From Dryococelus australis (Eukaryota; Arthropoda; Insecta; Phasmatodea; Phasmatidae): a stretch of 64,000 bases of DNA. This document shows, piece after piece, positions 10,901 through 23,860 of the stretch. The DNA lies in contig CM056993.1 in assembly GCA_029891345.1 (NCBI GenBank), positions 224,821,924 to 224,885,923 on the forward strand, read 5' to 3'. Within the stretch, counting starts at the first letter, position 1. Each line of letters opens with the position of its first letter. The notes under the pieces are model-generated. The model searched no databases and was not told where the DNA came from. It worked only from the letters and a program-made list of their open reading frames with translations. Made by a program: the position numbers and the translations under genes.

Positions 10901-13900
10901 CATGAGCCATTACCAGGGGCAGCATGAGTTTATTTATATGGAAAGCTGTGAGTCGTTTCCTTGGGCAATATGAGTTTGTTTATTTATATGGAAGGCCGTG
11001 AGTCGTTTCCAGGTGAAACGTGAGTTTTTTTATTTATATGGAAGATCGTGAGTCGGTTCCAGGGGCAACATGTGTTTGTTTATTTTAATGGAAGTTCGTG
11101 AGTCGTTTCCAAGGGCAATATGATTTTGTTTATTAATATGGAAGGCCGTGAGTCGTTTCCTGGGGCAACAAGTGTTTGTTTATTTATATGGAAGGATGTG
11201 AGTCGTTTCCAGTGGCAATGTGATTTTGTTTATTAATATGGAAGAACATGAGTCATTTCCAGGGCAATGTGAGTTAGTTTATTTATCTAGAAGTCAGTCA
11301 GTTGTTTCCAGTAGTAAGTTGAGATTGTTTATTTATACAGAAGGCCTTGAGTTGCTTCCAGAGGCAAAATGAGTTTGTTTGTTAATTTTCTGGAAGGCCG
11401 TGAGATGTTTCCAGGGGCAACATGAGTTTGTTTATTTATATGGAACACCTTGCATCGTTTCCATGGCCAACGAGAGTTTGTTTATTTATATCGAAGGTAG
11501 TGTGTCGTTTCCAGGGCCATCTAGAGTTTGTTTATTTATCTCGAAGGCCTTGAGTCATTTCCAGGGTCAACATGAAATTATTTGTTTAAATGGAATGTCG
11601 TGAGTCGTTTCCAGGGGCAACATGAGTTTTGTTAATTTTTATTTAAGGTCGTGAGTCCTTTACATGGGCAATGCGACTTTGTTTAATTATATGGAAGGTC
11701 GTGAGTTCTTTCCAGGTACAACATGAGTTTGTTTATTTTTATAGAAGGTTTCCAGGTGCAATGGGAGTTTGTTAATTTAATGGAATGTCGTGAGTCGTTT
11801 CCAGGGGCAATATGCGTTCGTTTATTTATCTGTAAGGTCGTTAGTCGTACCAGGGGCAACATGAGTTTGTTTGTTTATCAGGAAGGTGGTGAGTTGTTCC
11901 CAGGGTTAATATGAATTTGTTTATTTATCTGTATGGCCGTCAATCGTTTCTCGGGGCAACGTGAGTTTGTTGGTTTATACGGAAGGACATGAGTCTTTCC
12001 CAGGGGCAACACGAGTTTGTTTATTTGTATGGAAGTTCGTGAGTCGCTTCCGGTGGCAACATGAGTATGGTTATTTTTCTGGAAGGCCGTGAGTGGTTTC
12101 CAGGGGCAACAACAGTGTGTTTATTTATCTGGATGTGGGTGAGTCTTTCCCAGGGGCTATGTGAGTTTGTTAATTTATCTGCATGGTCGCGAGTCGTTTC
12201 TCAAGCGCAACATGAATATGAGTATTTATATGGATGTCAAGTGAGGCGTTTCCATGGGCAACATTAATTTGGTTATTTATGTGGAAGGCCGTGAGTCATT
12301 TCCAGGGGAGACATAAGTAGTTTATTTATAAGGAAGGATGTGAGTCGTTTCCAGCGGCAACATGTGTTTATTTATTTATCTTGAAGACCATGAGTCGTTT
12401 CCAGTGTTAACATAAGTTTGTTTATTTATATGGAGTGCTGTGAGTCGTTTCCAGTTACATTGTGACTGTGTTTAATTTTATGGAAGGCCGTGAGTAGTTT
12501 CCAGGAGCAAAATGAGTTTGTTTATTTGTATGGAAAGTCGTGAGTCGATTCCGGTGGCAACATGGGATTATTTATTTATATCGAATGTCGTGAGTCGTTT
12601 CCAGGGGTAACATAAATTTTTTTTATTATATGGAAGTTCGTTAATCGTTTCGCAGGGCAACATCAGTTTCTTTATTTATCTGGAAGGGCGTGAGTCGTTG
12701 CCATGGGCAAAATGATTTTGTTTATTTATATGGAAGGCCGTGAGTCGTCCAGGGGCAACATGAATTTCTTTTTTATATGGAAAGTCGTGAATTGTTTCCA
12801 GGGGCAACATGAGTTTGTTTGTTAATATGGAAGGACGTGAGTCATTCCCAGGGCAACATGAGTTTGTTTATTTGTATGGAACTTCGTGAGTCGTTTCCGG
12901 TGGCAACATGAGCTTGTTAATTTATATGGAAGGTCGTTAGTCGTTTCCAGGTACAACATGAGTTCGTCTATTTATTTGGAAGGCTGTGGGCCGTTTCCAG
13001 GGTAACATGTATTTGTATATTTATATAAAAGGTCGTGAGTCATTTCCACGAGCAACATGAGTTTCGTTATTTATATGGAATTTCGTGAGTCGTTTCCAGG
13101 GGCAACATGAGATTGTTTATTTATATGGAATGTCCTGAGTCGTTCACAGAGGCAATGTAACTTTGTTTATTTGTTTGGATGATCGTGGGTTGTTTCCAGT
13201 GGCAATATGAGTTTGTTTATTTATATGGAAGGCCGTGTTTTGCTTCCAGGGCAATGTGAGTTTGTTTATTTATATGGTAGATCATAAGTCGTTTCAAGGT
13301 GCAACATGAATTCGTTTATTTATCTGAAAGTTCCTAAGTCGTTTCCGGGGGCAACATGAGTTTTTTATTTATATGGAAGGCCGTTATTCGTTCCAGGGAC
13401 AATGTGAGTTTGTTTATTTATTTCTGGAAAGCCGTGAGTTTTTTCCATTGGCAATATGAGTTTGTTTATTTATCTGGATGGACTTGAGTAGTTTCCAGTG
13501 GCAATGTAAGTTTGTTTATATATCTGGAAGGCCGTGAGTAGATGCCAGGAGCAACATGAGTTTGTTTATTTATCTGGAGGATCGTGAGTCTTTTCCAGGG
13601 GCAATGTGAGTTCTTTATTTATCTTTAACACTGGGAGTATTTCCAGGTGCAACATAAGTTTGTTTATTAAATGTAAGACTGAGAGTCGTTTAAGGGGTAA
13701 TGTGATTTTGTTTATTTATATGGAAGGCCATGACTTGTTTCCTGTATCTATGTGAGTTAGTTTATATTTATATGCAAGGCCGTGAGTCGTTTCAAGTGAC
13801 GAAATGAGTTTATTAATTTATATGCAAATCGGGAATTGTTTCCAGGCCAACGTGAGTTTGTTCATTAATATGGAAGGCTGTGAGACGTTACCAGGGAAAT

Positions 13901-16900
13901 GTGAGTTTGTTTATTTATCTGGAAAGCCGTGAGTTTTTTCCAGGTTTAAAATGAGTTGGTTTATTTATCTGGAAAGCCATGACTTGTTTCCAGGGGCAAT
14001 GTGAGATTGTTTATTTATATAGAAGTACATGAGTGGTTTCCTGGTGCAACATGAGATTGTTTATTTATCTGGAAGGCCGACAGTCGTTTCCAGCGATAAT
14101 ATGTGTTTGTTTATTTATTTGGAAGGCCGTGAGTAGTTTCCAGGAGCAACATGGGTTTGTTTATTTATTTGTAAGGCGGTGAGTCGTTTAAAAGAGCAAT
14201 GTGAGTTTGTTTAGTTATCAGAAGGCCGCGAATTGCTTCCATTAGCAACGTGAGATTGTTTATTTATATGCAAGTTTGTGAGTTGCTTCCAGGGGCAACA
14301 TGAGTTTGTTCGTTAATTTTCGGGAATGCTGTGTGTCGTTTCCAGGGCCAATGTGACTATGTTTATTTATCTGGAAGGCCGTGAGTTGTTTCCAGGGCAA
14401 TGAGAGATTGTTTATTTATATAGACTGACATGAGTTGTTTCGAGGTGCAACATGAGTTTGTTTGTTAATTTTCTGGAAAGCTGTGAGGTGTTTCAAGTGG
14501 CAACATGACAGGCCTGGAGTTGTTTCCGGGGGCTACATATGTTTGTTTAATTATATGGAAGGCCGTGAGTTGTTTACAGGGTCAACGTGAGTTTGCTTAT
14601 TTATCTGGAAGGCCGTGAGTCGTTTCCATGGGCAACGTGAGTGGTTTATTTATCTGGAAGGCCGTGAGTCTTTTCCAGGGCAACATGAGTTTGTTAAATT
14701 TATATGGAAGTTCGTGTGTCCTTTCCAGGTGCAATGTGAATCTGTTTATTTATATGGAAATTCGTTAGTCGTTTCAGGGTCAACCAGAGATTGTTTATTT
14801 ATTTGGAAGGCCGTGAGTCTTTTCCAGTGCAACAAGAGTTTGTTTATTTATATGGATGTTCGTGTGTTTGTTTCCAGGGTTAATGAGAGTTTGTTTATTT
14901 GTATGAAATTTCGAGAGTTTTTCCAGGGGCAATGTGTGTTAGTTTATTATATGGTAAGCCGTGAGTCGCTTCCAGGGGCAACATGAGTTTGTTTATTTAT
15001 CTGAAATGCCGTAAGTCGTTTCCAGGGACAACATAATTTTGTTATATTATATGGAAGGTCGTGAGTCGTTTCCAGGGCACCATGATTTTGTTTATTTATT
15101 TGAAAGACCGTGGGCCTTTTCGGGTGGCAACAATAAATTGCTTATTTAAATGGAATGTCGTGAATCGTTTCAAAGGGCAAAATGTGTTTGTTTTGTTTGT
15201 TTGGAAGGCCATGAGTCGTTTTCATGTGTAACGCGAATTTTCTTATTTATATTGAAGACAGGGAGTCGTTTCCAGAGGAAATGTGAGTTAGTTTATTTAT
15301 CTGGAATGCCATGAGTTGCTTCAAGGGGCTACATTTTGTTAATTATTTATCTAGTGACCCGTGAGTTGTTTCCAGTGGCAGTGTGAGTTTGTTTATTTAT
15401 ATGGAAGGCCGTGAGTTTTTTCCAGGGGCAATGTGAGTTTACTTATTTCTCTGGAAGGCCATGAGTTTATTCCGGGGGCAACATGTTTTTGTTTAATTTA
15501 ATGGAAGTTCGTGAGTTCTTTCCAGGGGCATTATGAGCTTGTTTATTCATATGGAAGGTCGTGAGTTGTTTCAAGTGGCAACATGAGTTCGTTTATTTAT
15601 ATGGAGGCCGTGAGTCGTTTCCAGGGGCAATGTGAGTTTTTTTATTTATATGGAAGTTCGTGTGTCGTTTCTAGGGGCAACATGAGTTTGTTTATTTATA
15701 TGGAATTTTGTGAGTCGTTTCCAGGGGCAATGTGAGTTTTTTATTTTTATGGAAGGTCGTGAGACGTTTCCAAAGGCAACATGAGTTTGTTTATTTATAT
15801 GGAACGTCGTGAGTCGTTTACAGTGGCAATGTGTGTTTGTTTATTTATATGGAAGGTGTTGAGTCGTTTCCAGGTGCAACATGAGTTTGTTTATTTATAT
15901 GGGACGTCAATAGTTGTTTCCAGGGGCAATGTTAGTTTGTTTATTTACATGGAAGGATGTGAGTCGTTTCCTGGGGCAAAATGAGTATGTTTATTTATAT
16001 GGAATTATGTGAGTCATTTCCAGCGGCAACATGAGTTTGTTTACTGATCTGGAAACCTTATGTCATTTCCAGGGGATATGTGAGTTTATTTTTTTTATAT
16101 GGAAATTCGTGAGTTGTTTCCAGGGGCAATGTGAATTTGTTTATTTATATGGAAGATCGTGAGTTGATTCCATGGCCAATGTGAGTTTTTATTTATATGG
16201 CAAGTTTTGAGTTGTTTCCACGGGCAATGTAAGTTTGCTTCGTTATCTGGAAGTTCGTGAATTTTTTTCAAGGGCAACGGTAGTTTATTTATTTATCTGG
16301 AAGGCCGTCAGTCCTTTTACGGAGAAAATGAGTTTGTGTATTTTTATGGAAGGTCGTGAGTCGTTTGCAGGGTCAACGAGAGTTTATTTTTATAGAATGC
16401 CGTCAGTCGTTTCCAGGCACATCATATGTTTGTTTAATTATCTGGAAGGTTGTGATTCTTTACAGGTGCATCGAGAGTTGGTTTATTTATATGGAAGTCC
16501 GTGAGTCGTTTCCAGGGGCAACATTAGTTTGTCGATTTATCGGGAAGATCGTGAGTCGTTCCCAAGGGCAATATGAGTTTGTTTATTTATATGGAAAGTT
16601 GTGAGTCGTTTCCAGGGGCAATGTGAATCTGTTCATTTATTTGGAAGGTTGTGAGTGGTTTCCAGGGGCAATGTGAGATTGTTTATTTTTTTTTGGAAGG
16701 CCGTGATTCGTTTCCAGGGGCAACATGAGTTTGTTTATTTCTATGGATGGTCGTAAGTTGATTCAAGGGGCAATGAGAGTTTGTTTGGTTATATGGAAGT
16801 TTGTGAGCTGTTTCCAGGGGAAATGTAAGATTGTTTATTTATCTGGAATTTTCATGAGTCGTTTCCAGGGGCAACGTGAGTTTGTTTATTTATTTGGAGT

Positions 16901-18040
16901 ACGTGAGTTGTTTCCAGATGCAACGAGAGTTTGTTATTTTTTCTGGAAGCTTGTGAGTCGTTTCCAGGTGAAAAGTGATATAGTTTATTTTCTTGAATCC
17001 CGTGAGATGTTTCCAGGGGCAACGAGAGTTTGTTTATTTATATGGAATTTCGTATGTAGTTTCCAGGGGCAACGAGAATTTGTTTATTTCTCTGGAAGGT
17101 CGTGAGTTGTTTCCGATGTCAACATGAGTTTGTTTATTTATATGGAATGTCGTGAGTTGTTTCCAGGGGCAACATGATTTTGATTATTTATATGGAAGGT
17201 CGTGAGTTGATTCCATGGGCAATGTGAGTATTTTTATTTATATGGAAGGTTGTGAGTTGTTTCCAGGGGCAATGTAAGTTTGCTTAATTATATGAAAGGC
17301 CGTGAGTTGTTTCCAGGGGTAATGTTAATTTGTTTAGTTATCTGGAAAGTCGTGAGTTGTTTCCAGGGGCTATGTGAGTTTTATTATTTACATGGAAGGC
17401 CGTGAGTCGTTTCGAGGGGCATTTTGAGTTTGCTTATTTATCTGGAAGTTCGTGAGTCGTTTCCAGGTTAATGTGAGTTTGTTTATTTACCTGGAAGTCC
17501 GTGAGTCGTTTCAAGGGGCAACATGAGTTTGTTTATTTATCTGGTAGGTCGTGAGTCGTTTCTAGAGGCAGCGAGAGTTTGCTTATTTTTCTGGATGGTC
17601 GAGAGTGGTGTTCAGGGGCAACATGAGTTTGTTTATTTATTTGGAAGGTCGTGAGTTATTTCCAGGGTCAAAGTGAGTTTGTTTATTTATCGTGAAGATC
17701 GTGAGTGGTTTCAGTGGCAACATGAATTTGTTTAATTATATGCAAGTTCGTGAGTTGATTCCAGGTGCAATGTGAGTTTGTTTATTTATCTGAATGGGCG
17801 TGAGTTGTTTCCAGGGGCAATGTGAGTTTGTTTATTTATCTGGTTAGTCGTGAGTCGTTTCCAGGGGCAACATGATTTTGTTAATTTATCTGGAAACCCG
17901 TGAGTCGTTTCCAGGGGTAACATTTGTTTGTTTATTTATCTGGATGGTTGTGAGTCGTTTCCAGGGGCACTATGAGTTTGTTTATTAATCTGAAAGGTCG
18001 TGTGACATTGCCAGGGGCAACACAAATTTGTTGATTTGAA
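7936..18040. repeat. 50-bp satellite array, about 200 degenerate units
   Basis: About 10.1 kb consists of head-to-tail units of 50 bp. Each unit reads TGGAAGGCCGTGAGTCGTTT, then CCAGGGGCAACATGAG, then TTTGTTTATTTAT, with small indels. Individual copies differ from one another by roughly 10-25%, so the array is old overall. Common variant blocks are GCAATGTGAG against GCAACATGAG, and TATCTGG against TATATGG. The open frames across it (recurring SLFIYMEGRESFPGA, CLFIWKAVSRFQG and EFVYLYGR phrases) are the three frames of the same unit. Fifty is not a multiple of three and the consensus unit junction contains an in-frame TGA, so the array is not coding. Several multi-unit blocks recur at distance, indicating higher-order duplication. 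Confidence 0.97.
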
Positions 18041-19257
18041 ACGAAATAGCCGCCTTGTGATTGATCAGTTCTTGGCGTCACTTTCAAACCTGTTGCTTGT
18101 ATTATAACTAAGGTGTGTCTTTTGTGTGGTACTAGGCAAGGCGTATCCCGTTTATGTCCTCGTAGATTTTTATATTGATATTTATAGGGAAAGTCCGCGA
18201 ATGCTGTTGATATTATCAGACCATGAGAAATTATTAGGGAATGTTGCATCAAGAGCATTACATATTTATTCCATTAATTATCCCACATTTATCACTAAAA
18301 GGACTCTGATAATCGTTGTACCAGGGCCTGTGAGTCTAAACTAGAGAATAATTACAGTAAGCTGTCTAGAAGAACTCCGGAGTTTTTTTCTTCTATTCTC
18401 AACTGAGGCCTGCTGTATTATTTATGAGTTAAGGATTTTCATTGAGATATACTTCGAGCGTAATCTTTGTGCAATGATTGCGAGCGATTAATGTTTGCTA
18501 CATCCATACGCCCACGCCATCTTGTTGTTTGGTGCCTAAGATTTACTTATTTTATTGAAACCTACAATCCCCGATTGATACAGATTTCTACTCCCTCAAT
18601 GTGTTAGCACTTATCTGAGTTAATTATTTGAAAGAAGAAATAATTTTCAATATAATTTTAAAAACTTAAATACCTGGTTCAACATGCACATCAGAACTAC
18701 GTTTTCACAAGGCGATACTTGCTTAGATTACGGCCACTCTAAACTAGTTTGATATGAATGCTATGAATTTTTATTTTGATGGTTGCAAATAATCCAACTA
18801 TGATAAATTGATATCTGTAATCATTATTCCACTATTTTCTGTTCAATTACATGCAATAAACATATTTATTTGAATTTTACCACATTAAGTATATTTTCAG
18901 TAGACCTTTAGCAAAAGTAGTGTTGAAGTGACATATGTGTGGTTTGTTGAATTATCTGCCATCTCGCTGTTGTTCCTGTCGCCTATATTCTTGGCAAATG
19001 GCATATTTGTTGTACAACTGCAGAGAAACTGGAGGCAGTATGTTGGTAAGAGAGGTGTCATATTATTAACCTCCTGCGTTTGCAAATACTCACAACTCTG
19101 ATCACATGTATCGCTCACGCCTAATTTTTTCAAAACATTCAATTATTATTACATACATTTCCCGATGCTTCACATTTTATTCAGATCATTTCACGAGGGA
19201 TTCGGTGGAAGTGTTTCTTTACTGCTGCTTGTCCTAATTCTAGACTTCCTCACGCAA
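18041..19257. other. Unique spacer between two tandem arrays
   Basis: About 1.2 kb of non-repetitive, mostly AT-rich sequence separates the 50-bp satellite from the 44-bp minisatellite. The short open frames on both strands have no recognisable motif. I see no gene here. Confidence 0.5.
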
Positions 19258-19660
19258 CATGTCGTTGTAGGGACGGTGTACAGTTGCGGCACCCCCGGCG
19301 TCATGTCGTTGTAGGGACGGTGTACAGTTGCGGCACCCCCGTCGTCATGTCGTTGTAGGGACGGTGTACAGTTGCGGCACCCCCGGCGTCATGTCGTTGT
19401 AGGGACGGTGTACAGTTGCGGCACCCCCGGCGTCATGTCGTTGTAGGGACGGTGTACAGTTGCGGCACCCCCGGCGTCATGTCGTTGTAGGGACGGTGTA
19501 CAGTTGCGGCACCCCCGTCGTCATGTCGTTGTAGGGAAGGTGTACAGTTGCGGCACCCCCGGCGTCATGTCGTTGTAGGGACGGTGTACAGTTGCGGCAC
19601 CCCCGGCGTCATGTCGTTGTAGGGACGGTGTACAGTTGCGGCACCCCCGGCGTCATGTCA
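19258..19660. repeat. 44-bp GC-rich minisatellite, nine units plus a partial
   Basis: Units start with CATGTCGTTGTAGGGACGGT and end with GCGGCACCCCCGGCGT. Starts are at 19258, 19302, 19346, 19390, 19434, 19478, 19522, 19566 and 19610, with a truncated tenth at 19654. Copies are almost identical; the differences seen are CCCGTCGT against CCCGGCGT and one GGGAAGG against GGGACGG. This homogeneity contrasts with the nearby 50-bp array and indicates recent expansion. The unit is much richer in G+C than its surroundings. Confidence 0.97.
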
Positions 19661-21130
19661 GCAGCTCCGTTGGCTGCTCTCCAGAGCACTCGGCCTTGTT
19701 CGAGCCTCGCTCGCGCCCAAAGGCTCGCGTGGCACTCTTCACTTTCTGGAGCGTGGTCGGGCAACACAGTTGTGTTACGGGCTCTCGGCGAATAGCAGCA
19801 GTGCGTGCGTCGTTACCACATGTGTGTAGCACCACAAATCTGCACACATTCTTCAAACCTCTAACTGGAAATCAAGGTTAAGCACTTTACCGTAAAAGTG
19901 TGCTGTTTTTGTTGTTTTCTACGCGGTGGAGATACATCACATCTCTGGCTATAATGCATGTGTACTGTCGCATCTTTTCACTTGTGATTTGAAGTACTTT
20001 ACTTCCAAAGTCGCTATGTCTGAGCGAGGTGCAGCACCTTATAATTGATGGTGACGTTCATAATTACACGCATGGCACTCGCACACCACGCTGTACAACA
20101 GTTTAGCAACACACTTGTATTCCACTTACGGTACTTAGATTAACTGACCACTGCCCAAGTGACAAGCTCTTTAGCGAAACAATAGTCAGCATACAGAAAA
20201 TACATACCAAATCAAACGAAAAGATATGAATAATTTTATACAAAACAATCATTGTTACATTTCCTGCCTGAAACTTTAAGTGTTTCTGTGGAACATCAAA
20301 CACATCTGGTTGCTAAATATTAAAGCAACACTCTTTAATAACAGCAAGAACATATGAACAAAGAATCTACAACAATACGTATCACTATATGTACATCACT
20401 CAGATTCTCAAGGATATTGGCATACTCAATGCTGGGCCCAAATTATAACATTCTACAACAATAAAACTCTGCACTGCCAGACTTGGATTACTGAGAAGAC
20501 TTTACCAGCCAAAATGGATACGACCAAAATTATCAACAGCTGAATAGACCACAGTATGTACTTTTCATGCTAGAGTGTTTATGTGATATTATTTACAGAA
20601 CTCTGTTCTTTGTTTGCCCTAAGAAGCCATCGGGCTCTTCTTCTCTTTGTGTCAAATTTTTCAGATCAAGCGGTTATCCGTTATATGGTAGGGACCTGCT
20701 TTGACATTGTGGTTGAAGTAGGCTAGTTACGTCCTTAGGTAGGCTCAGCTCGTTTTCCCTTGTTTAGGAGTTCAGGGCGGTAGGAAACTTGCATAGCACT
20801 TGTGGCAAGGACTTCATTTACCTTGCTGCATGGAGATATGCGGCAGCAACAATACTTTCACTTCTTAGCAATGTGATAACATAGCCCTGTTCAATAAAAG
20901 CAGTGCATGGCTAAAAAATATAAAATCTTGGGAAGTAATTACTTTAACTTCAGGCGTGGCATGTATAGGGGCTGCAAGACTCACTGGCTGTGCTGATCCT
21001 CACTGCTTTACGCAAAACTTCCCTCTTACCAAGCAGAAACTCTTACAATAATTAATGCCACAGCAGACCAACATTCCTCAAAGCCTTTATTTAGCTTCTA
21101 TTTTAGTCGCTAGCTAGCATCTGCGCCGAA
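19661..21130. other. GC-rich patch followed by unassigned sequence
   Basis: The first ~200 bp after the minisatellite is rich in CpG (GAGCCTCGCTCGCGCCC and similar), with small palindromes such as AACACAGTTGTGTT. It may be the source region of the 44-bp unit or an unrecognised promoter or LTR segment. From about 20000 the sequence becomes AT-rich with no recognisable gene. The 3' end and downstream LTR of Gypsy fossil A should lie in or near this stretch, but I could not identify an LTR. Confidence 0.4.
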
Positions 21131-22450
21131 CTTCCTTCATTACATGAGCGGTAAACTCGTAGAGCTGCCAAATTGAATCTACCCACCAAACTATTTTAGC
21201 TGGCAAAACTAGCTTGTAACAGTTTTTAAAAACCTCTTGTTTCAATTAATACAGTCCTTTATAAAGTGGCATCAGTTTTCTAGCTAAGTTGTCACAGTGC
21301 TTGCTCACATTTACAGCACGTCCTAGCACTAACTGTCCAGGTTTCAGCTCATGTATTTTTAATTTCTTGGTATATTTAATTCTCCTCTCGGCTGCTAAAT
21401 GCAGTCTTCACTGTACAATTAACATGTTCCCTTCCCTAAAGTCTTCGGCGTGTTTTTCAGTTGAATGCGATATCCTTGGGAGCATTGGTAATTTTGCAGT
21501 CAGAGATCACCGAACGCTGGCCCAGTGGAACTTCCTATGGGGTCAAACTGGTAGTCTCGTGTATAGTGTGATTGAAAACATATTCGATCAATGACATTTT
21601 GTTTCCCCATCCTTGTTGTGATGTATGGCAGAAAATTCACAAAGTATCGCCCAAACTTTGCATACATCATTCGACAGGATTGCGCTGTGGATGACGTACA
21701 GCTACAGTTGTTGAAACAATTCCTCGGGCTCTAAGGACTGCTTGCCATAAATGTCCCGTGAATAAAAAAAAACACGAATTTTACAACCTCCTTAACAAAT
21801 AATTCTAATTCGCTTAGCACAGTTTTTGCATTAGCCTGGACGATTGCGTACAATTTGGTATACTAAGAAAATATGTCCATCATGACAAAAATGTAGGTCA
21901 CTGCGACCTTAGAACAGGGTAACGGCCCAAATGAATCTACAGAAAAAAAATGGATTCTATGGAATGATTGGTCTTGATTTGCCCACCAAATTTTCCTGAG
22001 TATTTTTACACCTCTGGCACAAGTCACATACCCTTACAGTACTCGTTACCATTTTGAGCATTTTCTGCCAGAAAAAATTGTAGTCTGAGTGCCTCGTACG
22101 TTTTACGGACACCAACATTGGCAACCAACTCTTGTGTATCGGTAGTTAAATTATATTGCAATTTAACATGGACAACGATTTTCCTCTCGTCCTCAACATC
22201 AGTTCTATGTCAACTGTGTTGAAACAAAACTCCATCAGAGATGACACAAAAATTATTTACTAACTGATATTCATTTGGCACATCTTGTAGCTTCCTTGCC
22301 ACCATGCAACAGAACATTTCACCTGGTTGCTCTTCGAATATATTGGCGAAAATTATTTGCGAACTTAGTGGTGTGTCTGGCTGTTTTCCAATTTGTGCTG
22401 CCAAAAATTCATGTTGTTTCCTATTATCACCATCAGGTTTACCTTCCAGA
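21130..22450 (-). pseudogene. Gypsy A integrase region
   Basis: Minus-strand pieces carry integrase features in order: a Cys-rich VCDLCQRCK-like zinc-binding segment near 22030, a catalytic-core end with YVFNHTIHETTSLTP near 21570-21600, and a C-terminal region ending in GRFNLAALRVYRS near 21150-21180. The NHTIHETTxxTP motif is the usual substrate-side motif of Gypsy integrases. This is part of the broken fossil A. Confidence 0.8.
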
Positions 22451-22599
22451 ATACGGCTGAGATAGTCAACTGCGATGTTGTCAGTACCTTTAATATGCTG
22501 GAAACCTAGGTCAAACCCCTATACTAATAACGACTATGGGATTTATTTGCTGCTGAAAATCATCCTGGTTCATAGACTTAACAAAGCCTAGTGGTCAGT

Positions 22600-23860
22600 T
22601 TATAGAACAATGTGTTAACCTAGCAGCATATTTCGGTAATACTGTAGTGCCCACACTACACTTAACACCTCTTTTTCCGTCACCATATAATTTTTTTCAG
22701 CCTTGTTCAGAGTGCAGCTCGCCATTGCAATGGTCTTCTCAATACCTTCAAGACTTAATCGAGTGAGTTTAGTGCCCAGTAAATAATTCGAAGTAACTGT
22801 ATATAAATAATTAATTGCGTCCAGGATTGGATGGTGGATAGCATGCTCTGACAAAAAAAATCCTAACGGCCTCAAAAGCTTGTTGCCTCTCTACAGTCTA
22901 ATCCATGAAGTATCTTTTCTCTGCAGTTCAAAGACTTCGGCGAGTTGGTCTGAGTAGTTCTGGTAGATTCCCACTACTACAAATAATGCTCTAAACTGTC
23001 TAACATTCTTCAGTACCAGAAAGTTAGTTATAGCTGCTAGTTTGTCTGGCAAAGTGCGAATCCCCACTGGCATTAGTATATGCCCTGAGAAAGGCACGTA
23101 CTCAAGCAAATTAGAGACTTCCTTAGCTTGACAGTCATACCAGCTTCGGTCAGCTTACTTAGCACTAACTGCAGTTCGGTCAGCTTACTTAGCACTAACT
23201 GCAGTTGCACTAAATGCTCTTCAAACGCAGCTGATGCTGTTATGATGTCATCGACATAGCAGCATGCAAAGTCAGCACATCCCTCGCCTAGTGTCATACT
23301 CATGCAATTGGTAAATTGAAATACCACGTTGCACAAACCAAACGGTAATACTTCATAGCAAAACTGCTGGTTGCAGAACACGAATGCAGTAAACTGTGTG
23401 ATTCTTCTGTGAGAGGTACTTGCCAGTACCCATACATCAAGTCAATAGTGGACATAAATTTGACACATTGGTACAATCCAGTAATTCTTCCTTCGGTCTC
23501 AAACTTTGCCGTGACTTGATGGTGATGTTAATTAATTTGGGAGCATCTAAACATAGTCTAACTGAGCCGTCCTTTTTCTTCATTCATACCATTGGATTAC
23601 AATATGGACTATTAGCATGTTTCATAATCTTCCAAGATAACAGTATGCTTAAATACTTCTCAGCTTCTTTAGCATATTTAGCCAGTATCGGGTAGGACTT
23701 ACAATGAAACGGCTTTCCAGGCTGAACTTTGATGTCGCCTTTAAATAACATATTTCTCCCAGGCTGCTCGGAGAAAATATGTTGGTTTGCGAACAACAGT
23801 TGTTGAAGTATACATTTCTGCTGGCATCAATCGCATGAATGTTTTTCACCGCCTGAAAAA
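22600..23860 (-). pseudogene. Gypsy A reverse transcriptase and RNase H region
   Basis: Visible motifs on the minus strand are GDIKVQPGKPFHCKSYPI and a NSPYCNPMV stretch (fingers), then YEVLPFGLCNVVFQFTNCM (family LPFGLxNAPxxFQ), CCYVDDIITAS (the YVDD box) and the thumb. RNase H follows with ASCTLNKAEKNYMVTEKEVL and VVWALQYYRNML (family YSxTEKExLAVVWAxxxFR). The order and motifs are typical of Gypsy pol. Part of the broken fossil A. Confidence 0.9.

Noticed and set aside
7823-18032. Many open frames of 60-126 codons with recurring SLFIYMEGRES / CLFIWKAVS / FVYLYGR phrases
   Set aside because: They are the three reading frames of a 50-bp satellite unit. The period is not a multiple of three, the consensus junction contains TGA, and frames open and close at random as units vary, so they are not a repetitive protein.
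19258-19660. CRISPR-like array
   Set aside because: The 44-bp units follow one another directly without variable spacers and the context is eukaryotic, so it is a minisatellite.
19592-19881. Overlapping open frames on both strands over the minisatellite and GC-rich patch
   Set aside because: GC-rich sequence lacks stops by composition. No motif, start context or family was recognisable.
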